Source of the DNA: Camellia lanceoleosa
Taxonomy: Eukaryota; Streptophyta; Magnoliopsida; Ericales; Theaceae
NCBI GenBank assembly: GCA_025200525.1
Contig: CM045763.1
Location: 67,033,018-67,097,017 of the forward strand
Direction: 5' to 3'
DNA length: 64,000 nt
Made by a program: the position numbers and the translations under genes. Below, piece after piece: positions 38,396 through 48,672 of the stretch (position 1 is its first letter; each line of letters starts with the position of its first letter). The notes under the pieces are model-generated. The model had not been told where the DNA came from, did not search any database, and worked only from the letters and a program-made list of their open reading frames with translations.

Positions 38396-38979
38396 TTTAT
38401 TGACCCTTTCTTCTTCTTCTTAATTTTCTTCCTTTTCTTCTTTCTTTGGTTGAAATTTTCTTTATTGCCATTTCATTTATGTACTTTATTATTATTTTTA
38501 ATTATATAAATTTCCGTTCTATGTGTTTGATTGTGTTGTGGTTGATATATTGATGAATGTAGAAAAATATGATATATGTGGTTGATATTGATGAATCATT
38601 AATAATAATATTTATAAATAAAAAATTTTAAAAAAAATGATGTGAATGTGTGATGATTCTGAAGTTTTTTTTTTTTTCTTTTAAATTTTTGATCGGGTTG
38701 ATGTTGAATCTGTATAGATTTTGATTGTACCCAAAAAAATTTTTGAAGTGACTGTAACAGAAAAAAAAGAAAAGAAAAAAAGAAGAAGAAGTCCAAATTA
38801 ATGTCAAATGTGTAAGCCCAATTTATATATAAAATTTATTTATTTATTTATTGTGAAACGTTTAAGGTAAAAAAAAAAAAAAAATTTTAATGTTAATTTT
38901 AGTAATTGAATAGTCAAAACCGACACATGCGACACTCTTAATCTATCAATGGTGACAAAAATTTAAATTTCATTTTATT

Positions 38980-39023
<44 letters not shown>

Positions 39024-39662
39024 TCCTTCCTAAAATTATCAATAAATTCAAAAATACAACTTAACAGTGAAGAATAAAAAAAAAAAAATTGGCTTAAATG
39101 TTTAATGAATGCTGCCATTGTAGGATCCAAGTGACTGGTACAGGTAGTCCCTAGCTCATTAGTTAATGGGTGGGCTTTATTATAGGATCCATTTGTTTAT
39201 CAAAACCCAGCCTAACAAATTGAAAGAGCATCATGGATTCATCAACTTAAAACCCTTTTTACAGTTAAAAAGGTTTTTTTTTTTTTTTTTTGTATTTTTT
39301 ATTTTTAATGTAAGGACCTATCGATTCATTGCCAATCTAAACTACAAAGTTTGATTAATAGTGGGGAGGATGATTGAACTGTTAATATGTGAACCCAATC
39401 AAAATCATATCCGATTGTTATAAAAGGATTAATAATCCGCACAAAGGGTAGGATTATCATTCCTTCGATTTGATGGCTAAAAAGGCCATTTTATTCTCAC
39501 TTTACAAAAATAATAAAATAATTTTTTATGTGATAAGGGTTTTAACATAATTTCACAGATTTAATTCATCCAACTAATATCTGTAAAAATAACTGCAGTT
39601 TATCTTATGTTGTTCAAAATGTATATGTAAATAAAATAGACAGATTCAAATTTAATAGATTT
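38396..39662. other. Intergenic DNA between copia B and the Tat-lineage remnants
   Basis: AT-rich with several poly-A and poly-T runs and a (CT)n microsatellite. No gene is supported. Confidence 0.55.
38982..39019. repeat. (CT)19 microsatellite
   Basis: Uninterrupted CT dinucleotides. Confidence 0.95.
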
Positions 39663-41390
39663 TGTGGGTATTGATTTTTGACCATACAACCAAACAGGAA
39701 AACTCAGCAAGAGAGTACCAGAATAATAGATTAAGCCTGAACAACCTGTTACAGAAAGATAAGAATCTGGCGGTGATTCGTCCACCTGAGAGCACTCCGA
39801 CGATCAAGTCAATAGTTATCTTTCAAAGGTAGCCAATTATGCTCAACTTACAAGAAAGAACTTACTGCTTACAGTATATCACACATACCTTAGACCCACA
39901 GGGATACCCTACTTTTATAGCCAGCACTGACCTGATCCCTGTAGAGGCCTAACTTCAATGGACTCAGTCTCAATGTTCATCTTGGACTCTCAGCTAGATA
40001 GGGATAAACTCCCTAAGAACTTTATCTTTATCCAAATTGAGATCCTCCTTGTCCCTTATTCACTCATCTCGGATTCTGATATCTCTGTAGATAACCTTGG
40101 CTTAGCCAAGATAACCTCGGCATTAAAACCAGGTCACGTGGCACCTCGGCTGACACTCTGGCGTCATCCTAGCCATGTGTTGTCCCTCACAAAATACGTC
40201 TCCACAACTACCCCGTAGGTTTTATTATCTCGGCATCCTGAGGTGATGGGACCTACATCTTTTGTTCAAATACTATGTCGGCTAAAAATTCATTCCTTCC
40301 CATTGACTGAGATCATTAGTCGTCGGCTTCAAGTACCCAGCACTTAATTATCCATTTTTATCTGGGATTAAGAACCAAGAACCAAGTTCTTTAAGTATCT
40401 TAACTGAGATCATTCCTCTAATCGAGGTTTTTGCTTCATTAAATCAAGAACTCCAAAAGTTTTATCCACTTATGAGTTGTCACACATGGTTTTCTCAATC
40501 GTTTCCGCCACGCATCCTTCTCTTATTGATTCGTACTTGATACGCGCTATCAGGTCGCGTCGCTCCTGCGCACGCCGTCTAACAGATACGTTGTCCAAGG
40601 CATGCCATTATGGTTTGCCGTCTTTTTGAATTTTTGACAAAACTCTTACTCTCTCTCTCTCTACCTCTTCACTTCTCATTTTTGCACTTCCTTCTCTTGT
40701 GCTCAAAATTTCGCTATTTAGATTCCGCCATTTGTATACCTTCGAAGCTCTGTACTTGCTCCGATTACCTTCTCCGGCGACCTTTTTATCATCTGACTTT
40801 GATCTTTCAAGTCATCTGACTCCAGCGTCTCCTTCTTCAGCTTCAGTCCATAAGTCCCTGATATTACTATTCATATTTTTTCGAATAATTTGTATTGTTC
40901 TTCGTTTGTTCTAGTCATCATGAGTCATTTCTAGTTCCTTGAATTTTCACTGAGCTTTGAATTTCATCATTCAAAATGTCAAATGTGTTTGTTTGCAATT
41001 TGTGCTATTCAATTTATCTATGTGTCTATATACACTGTTTGTGGTTTTTGCACACATATACGCACTGTTCAAGTGTTTGATGTTTTAACAATTTGTCATT
41101 GCTCTTGACCTTGGCACATTTGCACACATCTGTTCAGTGTTCTTGAATCTCTGTTTCTTTCTTGAGTCTGAATCATGCTCTTTTCTGTTTCTCTTTGACT
41201 TGATTTCCAAATTCTTGCCCTTGCACCTTTGTTTTCGTACTTAGCTTTTAGGTTTGGGATTTTCCTAGAAACCAAACACTTAGGAGAAACTAAAGCAAAC
41301 TCCCCTTAGATCTGAGAAAACCTTAGCTCCAGTGGTAGGTTAGGTTTTAGCTGAGGTATTCAAACCTATATCCATCACCTTGTTGCCCAA
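39663..41390 (-). repeat. Probable 3' LTR region of the Tat-lineage element
   Basis: The segment lies where the 3' LTR of the minus-strand Tat element is expected, beyond the antisense ORF. On the minus strand a good TATA box, GCTATAAAAGTAGGG, lies at about 39911-39925, and a TG at 39663 could be one end. The other end may fall near the CT-rich AACCCCTTTACCCC (about 41390). I could not confirm the ends because no second LTR copy or TSD is in view. The part from about 40620 also looks like a 5' UTR for the plus-strand ORF (CTCTCTCTCTCTACCTCTTC). Confidence 0.35.
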
Positions 41391-41408
41391 CCCCTTTACC
41401 CCGAGATA

Positions 41409-43888
41409 ATGAGTATGTTCAGGTGGAGGGTTGACACCCCAAAAAAACTCGAATATTTTAAGAAAGAATTTTCCATCCCCGCCGACATCCAGATTAGGTT
41501 AGTCGGGGAGGAGGACTCCATCATGCCAGATGGAGATTCCATGCCTTTCCCTGTTATGGCCTTCATAGAATGCAGACTTCGGCTTCCCTTAGATATTCTC
41601 TTTAGGAAAATCCTTCACTACTATAAACTCAACCCTATGCAGCTAGCCATCAATTTTTACAAGGTTATTAATGGTATAATTGCCCTAGCTCATCGAGAAA
41701 ATGCTAGGAGAACATTGGCCGACATTCAGTATTGTTATATCATGTGTGGCCTAAAATTTGAAAAAGGCTACATTTACTACCTGAAACCTAGATCCACTGC
41801 ATATAAAATCATAGCCAACCTCTCAAACTCCAACAAGGGTGCTGGAGATGATTACCTCATCGTCTTGGACAACTAGGAGTTTGTTCCTGATGATGATCTT
41901 CATCTCTTCCCTCTACGCCGATCGATGTTTAAAGAGGGTGATGGTAAGAATTGAGTCATCCTTTTAATCATATTTCTGTTAGGACTTGTCAACTCATATA
42001 TCTTTGTCTAAATAGTTTCTTTCCTGTTCTTTTTTGCAGCACTTCCCTAGCCGACAAAGGACTTCCGACAAACTTTCTTCTCCAGCAAGGACTTGAAAAA
42101 GCTGCTTTGCCTGCCCATCGACAAGCGCAAAGCCCTTTTGCTACTTAATTACATCCCAACGTACAAGTCGGCTATGCCCGATGTCCCTCGGAGAAGTCTA
42201 ACTCCACCGTCTGCCTCAATCCCTCTAGTTATTTCTTCACCAAGAATTGATTAGGCTTTCTCCTTTGATCCAGTTGAGTTGCCATCGACATCTGCCCCCC
42301 AACTCATCCTAATATCACTACGCGGACGCCGAGCTTCACCAAACATCCCTGCCGGCAGAACCCCGAAGTTGCAGACGACGAGATTCTGAAGAATCGGTAT
42401 TTAACCCAACAAACTCACCAATTGCCCTGCTAGCAATTCATTTTGGCACAAAAATCACCGTTGCTGCAACCGCCGAGGAGATGGGCCGCAGCAAAGCCGT
42501 TTTGGAGGATCTCTTGGTTGACCTCCCATGAGTTGTTATCATCCAGTCTTTCCCATTTTAATCCCAAATCCAACCAAAGCCAAAAAGGGTAAAGTAGGCT
42601 AAGACAAAAGCCTCTGTCACCCAAGTTGATACAGATGATACCCTTCCAATTTCAAAATTGGCCGAAGCCGAGAAGAATGCCTCTAACGCGGAGAAGAGGC
42701 CTGCCAAAGAGCAGCCGTCTGACACATCACGTTCAAAGAAGCCGAGGTCCCAATTGGATGCAAACCAAAGTTCCTTCAAAGCCGATGACCCCTGGGCTCC
42801 TACCATTACGATTGGCGACCAACCAAACAAAGCCGGCGATAGTGCCATCGACAATATCGAGGTCGACATCGCTCTTTCTACCGCTGTTCTTCTGCCAATT
42901 GATCTAAATCGTATGGCCGAGGTCACTGAGTATGAAAATTTTGCCTTAATGACGCAACACTCAGTTCTGGTAAGTCTATTAACTCTTTTTTGGCTTTTTA
43001 CTTCGGGTTCTCACATTCTAAAATTTTACTAACTTGTTCGTTCCTTTTTTTCTAGGCGATCCAGCATGCTCATTCTTTTGCAATAAAAGCCTAGGATTTG
43101 AAAAAAGAGTTGGTCCATAAGACCAAAGAGGCTGCCGGCTTCCTTGTCTCCCTCAACAACGTCGAGGCAAAAATGAAGTTGATGCTGGATCAAGCCAAGG
43201 CTGCCAAATAGGCTCAAGATCAAGCCAAAGAGAATGCGGAGGTCGCTGAAGCGGTGGCCAATGTTCTCAGGGCTGAGGCAAAAGAGTCTGAGGCTAAAAT
43301 TGCCAAAGCTGAGGCGAAGTTGCAAGAGTCCTTGGCGACTAAGGTGGCCAAAATCAAGGCAGCTGATGAAAAGGCCTACGCCGAAGGCCAAGCCGACGTG
43401 CGTGATGCTTACAAGGAGCAAGTAAACCAAGCCTTGCAACCGAGGTTACTATCTCAGCTCGACGGTTGCTCTAACCAAGCTTTTCATCCCAATGGATTCC
43501 GACCTTCGAGACATCAACAAACTTCAAGTGCCCTTCCTTCCGCCTCCTAAAGGATCGGGTGGTGAGGACGATGAAGAGGAGGCCGAGTTGAACGATGCTG
43601 AAGAAGAAGAAGATGCTGCTAAGGGGGGCCAAGTCCCCAATATTGAATAATCAAGTCCTGGACTTGACTCATGATGAAGAGGAAGACTTGGCTTCTAAAG
43701 GAGCCTCTCCAAAACAAACCACTTCTGAGGCCGAGGTCTAGGCAGCTGAGAAGAACTTGGACCAGACCTTGCTGGAAATCGATGCCGAGATAGCGGCGGA
43801 GAAGGAAATCACATTGCCAACTGAGGTCGACACCGCTAATAGCCGAGGTTGAGCGATCTGAGACCAGTGCCCATAATTTCAACACTTA
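41409..43888 (+). pseudogene. Antisense additional ORF (aORF) of a Tat-lineage element, spliced and broken
   Basis: This plus-strand gene lies opposite to the gag-pol of the surrounding element. Exon 1 (41409-41943) encodes a region like the 'putative gypsy type transposon' domain of plants (LPLDILFRKILHYYKLNPMQ, NFYKVINGIIAL). A GTAAGA donor at 41944 and a TTTTTTGCAG acceptor ending at 42039 rejoin the frame (KDFRQTFFSSKDLKKLLCLP). A second intron runs from about 42970 (GTAAGT) to 43056 (TTTTTTTCTAG). Then come a K/E/A-rich coiled coil (43100-43440) and an acidic tail (GEDDEEEAELNDAEEEED). Stops are all TAG, mostly where Gln fits. The function is unknown. Antisense ORFs between pol and the 3' LTR are known in Tat-lineage elements. 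Confidence 0.7.
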
Positions 43889-44637
43889 GGAATTTTTACT
43901 TTTTACTTTTAAACAGTTTGTACTTTTTGGACAAGTAATCTCTCTCGCCAGGCTGAAGTGCCTTTGTTTCTGAACAAGTTTTTCTTATAATTTCTTCCAA
44001 GTGTTAAGTGTATGCCTTCTTTTCTTCTATGTATGTTTACTGCTTTCTTTCATGCTTCTATACTTAGAATATTTTTACATTTTTTCAAGGCATACCTTAA
44101 CTGTATAATAGTCCGAGATATAATACCTCAGATATGAACCTTGACTGTTTGCCTCGGCTAATCATTTTCATACCTCGGCTAACACTTTAAAAATATCAAA
44201 ATATTTTTGCAAGTGTTATTCAATATTGCTTTTGTATCTCCATGTGCTATTTGTTATTAAGACTTCACCCTTTCCAAGTTTTGACAACCTGGTTGGTTAC
44301 CTCGGGTAATATGTATCTCAGATACTTTATTCATAAGTACCTCGGCTAATTCCAACTGGTAAATTTCTCCGAATTTTCAACAAGTGTTAAGCCCACTTGT
44401 AAATTTTTTTGAAAATTTCAGCAAGTCCCAAGCTCTTAAGTTTATTCCTACTCCCTGCCCCCTAATATAAATCTAAGTTCCACTTAAGTCACATTAATCA
44501 TGTATCTATGGTCTTTTGCCGAAGCCAGATTCAAACAAAGACTGCCCGAGGTGTTTCAACCTTGGTTCCTCTATCAATAAATGTAGTTTCATTCTAAGTT
44601 TGACTCTGTCAATATAGCAAGTCCAGGTTAATTCAAT
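43889..44637. other. Non-coding stretch between the aORF and the 93-bp array
   Basis: AT-rich, with repeated ATACCTCGGCTAA-like phrases (about 44110-44350). No frame is supported. It probably belongs to the untranslated middle of the Tat-lineage element. Confidence 0.5.
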
Positions 44638-45288
44638 TTAGTTCAACTTTATTATATGTAAGTATAATTCAGCTCTGCTATATAATAAGTCTTAAGCTAT
44701 TCGTCATGTTTCATTCAGAAACATCGCCAACTTAGTTCAACTCTATTATATGCAAGTATAATGCAACTCTGTCATATAATAAGTCTAAGTTATTCATAAT
44801 GTTTCATTCAAAAACATCGCTAACTTAGTTCAACTCTATTATATACAAGTATAATTCAACTCTGTCATATAATAAGTCTAAGTTATTCGTCATGTTTCAT
44901 TCAGAAATATCGCCAACTTAGTTCAACTCTATCATATGCAAGTATAATTCAACTCTACCATATAATAAATCTAAGTTATTCGTTATGTTTCGTTCAGAAA
45001 CATCGCCAACTTAGTTTAACTCTATTATATGCAAGTATAATTCAACTCTGTCAAATAATAAATCTAAGTTATTCGTCATGTTTCCTTCAGAAATATTGCC
45101 AACTTAGTTCAACTCTATCATATGCAATTATAATTCAACTTTGCCATATAATAAGTCTAAGTTATTTGTTGTGTTTCATTTAGAAACATCGCCAATTCAG
45201 TTCAACTCTATTATATGCAAGTATAATTCAACTCTGCCATATAATAAGTCTAAGTTATTCGTCATGTTTCGTTCAGAAACATCGCCAT
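44638..45288. repeat. Seven-copy 93-bp tandem repeat
   Basis: The phrase CTTAGTTCAACTCTATTATA (with small changes) recurs at 44731, 44824, 44917, 45010, 45103 and 45196, an exact 93-bp period, with a first copy from 44638. Each unit also has TAATAAGTCTAAGTTATTCG and CATTCAGAAACATCGCCAAC. Copies differ by a few substitutions but not in length. The array lies between the aORF and integrase of the Tat-lineage element. Confidence 0.95.
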
Positions 45289-45409
45289 AGGACTGGTCAG
45301 TCCTTTCACACAAATTTCATAAAAATTAAACCAAAATTTTATTATTACTTCAGCTAATAAAATTATGACATAAACTTTTGAAAGACAAAAATCTAGTGAT
45401 AGAAAAACT

Positions 45410-46003
45410 TCAAGTTGCAAGTGTTCTAGAGTCTCGGCAACTCTTTGCCATCACTCTCCTCAAGCCGATATGCCCTATCGCTGGCGATTGAGATGATTCT
45501 ATAAGGCCCTCCCAATTTGGGCCTAGTTTGCCCTCCCTAGGATCTTTCTTGTTGCCGACCATTTTCCTCAATACGAGGTCACCTACTTTGAACTCTTTTG
45601 GGTTGACCTTCTTGTTGTAAGCCCCAATAAGTTGTTGCCGGTATGCCTCCAGCCGAATTGCTGCTCTCTCTCTCTTTTCCTCTAGTAGGTCTAGATCTCG
45701 GGCTAGAAATGCCTCATTGGTACCATTTTTCACTCCCTGGGTTTTGATCTCTGGAATACCGACTTCTAGTGGGATAACTGTTTCAGTGCCATAAGCTATG
45801 GCAAATGGAGACTCCTCAGTTGATCTTCCCGACATAGTCCGATATACCCAGAGTACATTGACCAACTCATCCACCCATTTTCCCTTTATTGCTTTCAGCC
45901 TTTTTTTTATCCCATCCAAGATAGTCTTATTAGATGCTTTTGCTTGACCATTACTCTAAGGAAAACTTGAAGTAAAGTTGTAGTTCTTGATTCCGTTCTA
46001 TAG
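45410..46003 (-). pseudogene. Tat-lineage integrase, C-terminal part
   Basis: Minus-strand fragments: FTSSFP*SNGQAKASNKTIL (catalytic-core end), GKWVDELVNVLWVYRTMSGR, ESPFAIAYGTETVIPLEVG, EFKVGDLVLRKMVGNKKDPR and KLGPNWEG. These are typical of Ty3/gypsy integrases of the Tat group. The upstream part of integrase, RNase H and RT are absent, because sequence to the right is an LTR and then protease. A CAG to TAG stop lies in the P*SNGQ motif. Confidence 0.88.
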
Positions 46004-48276
46004 TATGCTAATTGGTCCTTAACTTGAGTATGATTGTGTGTTCAGCATGATTTTATGTGCCATTTTGTGAATATATGTGATTTTGAAGTTTTATCTGTTC
46101 ACCGTAGGAATATGTGTTTGAATAATTTGCTTTGGAAATTAATTGGAGGCCTTATCGGCCACGAAACCCGAAATCGATTACGCGATTGTGATTGGCATAA
46201 TTTTTAGAACCTACGGTGAAATTTAATTGAAAAATTGATTTGGGCCAGATTAAGTTGATTAAATTATTAAATTAGTGCCCAATTACTTTAGTAATATTAT
46301 ATTGAAGTTACTGGGTTTTGTTAGAGAGGCAATACACCCTCATTTGGTGTTTGGAGGATCAAAAATCTGATTTTACACCTTAGTGTGAGAGAGGGTCGGC
46401 TCTAGAGAGTGAGAGAACTCAAAATTGAAGTTTGATCATTGTAGCTAGATGATCTTGAAGGCTAGCTCAAGGACCTAGCTCAAGGACCTACCATAAATTG
46501 TAAGGATTAAGCTCCTAGGTGAGTAATCACCCCTTTATTCATGAGTTTGAATTTGTAATTTTGTAAGTTCAAAGTCTATTTGTGATCAAGAGCATAATTT
46601 GAGTTGAATTTGTTAAATTGGGAGTTATGTGAACATTCACGTGCATAATTGCTAGAGTTTTGCATATTCATGCATGAATCATGTTGAACAAGAGGATTTG
46701 GGCATCAAACATCACATGCATGCATAGTTTTCCTAAGTTCCATGATCATAAGCCTTAATTGTACCATTTGAACTCAAATTGGGAGCCAAAACATACATGC
46801 ATGTTTGATTTTTGAAAGAATGGAGCTTATATGGAGTTTGTAATATAGGAGTTTTGTTCATACTTAAGAAATGAGAGTTGTTTGAGAATTAGATGATGAT
46901 TTTGAACGGATTGATGTAATATTCTTACACACTCATACAATATAATGTGCTTATATGTTTTTGGGATCAAAATCATGAGTTGAAGCCTTTGAACATCGAA
47001 ATTAAAGCCCAAGAACAATTCTGGGTTTTCCAGAATTTTGGTGCCCGCTCGAGCGTAAATTTCATGCTCCCAGCACTTTTTGCAGGGTTGGATGTCCGCT
47101 CGAGCTGGATATTTAACGCTCGAGCGGGGAGCTTTTATAAACGAGCCTTTCGAAGGCGGAAGTTCACGCTTCGGCGTGATTTTGGTGCAACCAGTACTTT
47201 TGCAGGCCTTAAGAGTCCGCTCGAGCGGGGAAGTTGACGCTCGAGTGGGGACCCTGTTTTCTGAAATTTTGTTTATGTATTATGTGTTCTATTTTCCGTT
47301 CCCTTTCGCTCCTAAACACTCTTAGGCATACATTGAGCATTGTAATTGAATTAAAGAGATAAGAATAAAGCCTAAAGAGGAAAATGTGAATTTTGAATGG
47401 ATTGAATTGTTAGTGACCCTTTTATGTTCATGGCATGTGTAGGGTCGAGTTCCAGGGCAAATCCACAAGCCGATCACTGTGAGTAATATCTTAACAAGAT
47501 ATTTGAAATATACTGTTGTCCAATTGTTTGCTTATATGTAAGTTTTGTAAGTTCATTAATTTGAGTGATGGACAACGATTGATGTAAATGATTGGGCCGA
47601 AGGCCGATTGACATGAATGATTGGGCCAAAGGCCGATTGATGTAAATGATTGGGCCGAAGGCCAATTGACATGAATGATTACACGAATAATAGATATAGA
47701 TGATTGGGGCAAAGGCCGATAGATATAAATGATCGGGCCAAAGGCCATTGGTTGTAACTGTTTCGGTGATTACTTATATATCTTCCTCGTTTGATATTAT
47801 TCACTGGGCATTCGCTCACGCTCATTCATGTACATGTAGGTGAGCCAAGGGACGCCTAGAACCAGCCTCAGTGAACTTGTGAGAAACAGTTAAAGTTTTA
47901 AGGAGTCAACCCAAACGTCTCACGCTCGAGACTGTCTTCGCCCTTGACCCTTGTTTATAGCTTTGTTATCTTGGCGAATACGTTGGACTACTTTTGTATA
48001 TAAGTCTTGGGTCTGACTGACTTAAATCTGTATGATCCTGTATGTACAGTGTTTTGCATTAGTATATATTTTGATGTGAGTTATTAACATATAAATGTCT
48101 GGAATGTTATGGTGTGCGTTTAAGCACGGCTCTACGGACAAATTTTTTGAATTGCTTCCGTTCGGCCCCTTTATCTTTGATGTATTGATGATTTCTTTGG
48201 TTGAGGCCGTAGGTAATCATTCTATTACTGGCCGGTTATAGCCTTAACCCATAAGGGGCGGGTTCGGGCCATGACA
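46004..48276 (+). repeat. LTR related to the chromovirus LTR, opposite orientation
   Basis: The segment ends GGGTTCGGGCCATGACA (plus strand), like the element-strand end of the chromovirus LTRs. It shares with them GGCCTTATCG and the CGCTCGAGCG palindrome cluster. The 5' end is uncertain (near 46000, not starting TGTAACAACC). Flanks TCCGT (about 45999-46003) and TCCAT (48277-48281) could be a decayed TSD. It is a solo or truncated LTR in the Tat-lineage element. A 29-bp minisatellite lies at 47577-47760. Confidence 0.65.
47577..47760. repeat. 29-bp minisatellite in the LTR
   Basis: Units start ATTGGGCCGAAGGCCGATTG at 47591, 47620 and 47649, then less regular units to 47760. Each holds a short GGCC..GGCC palindrome. 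The array is not seen in the chromovirus LTRs. Confidence 0.85.
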
Positions 48277-48667
48277 TCCATGTCCTCGTCCTCAATTTCT
48301 ATTATTTTTGCCTCTCGCATGTTACAGGTGGATTTCATTGCTGCCATGGAGCAATTCTTTGCCTACACTTGATCCCCTCTGATCTCTTCAATTCCATGCT
48401 CTGTTGGGAACCGCAACAACTGGTGCAGTGTTGAAGGAACAACCCTCATTGCATACAACCATGGCCTCCCCAGGATAACATTGTAAGGGAAAGGGGTGTC
48501 AATTATTGTGAACTTTACACCTACCTTCTTGGTGTCTGCCTATACCTCCAAATTCATTGCACTCAGGGGGCCATGTCGGCGTTCCATTGAACCCAACCAT
48601 GGGGCTGTTGGACTGCTCGAAATCATCTTGATGAAGGCCAAGCTCCTTGTAGCATCTGACATACATA
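48277..48667 (-). pseudogene. Tat-lineage protease-region fragment
   Basis: Minus-strand pieces such as MYVRCYKELGLHQDDFEQSN, TIIDTPFPYNVILGRPWLYA and STLHQLLRFPTEHGIEEIRG match the protease to RT linker of Tat-group Ty3/gypsy elements. Two frames are needed, so it is broken. It is cut on one side by the chromovirus (TSD TAATG at 48668-48672) and on the other by the LTR at 46004-48276. Confidence 0.82.
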
Positions 48668-48672
48668 ATGTG

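Noticed and set aside
43029..43439. Minus-strand 136-codon frame
   Set aside because: It is antisense to the coiled-coil exon of the aORF. The Ala/Lys/Glu-rich codons on the plus strand leave the opposite strand open.
44638..45288. Possible CRISPR-like array
   Set aside because: The 93-bp units are tandem without unique spacers, and the setting is a plant retrotransposon.
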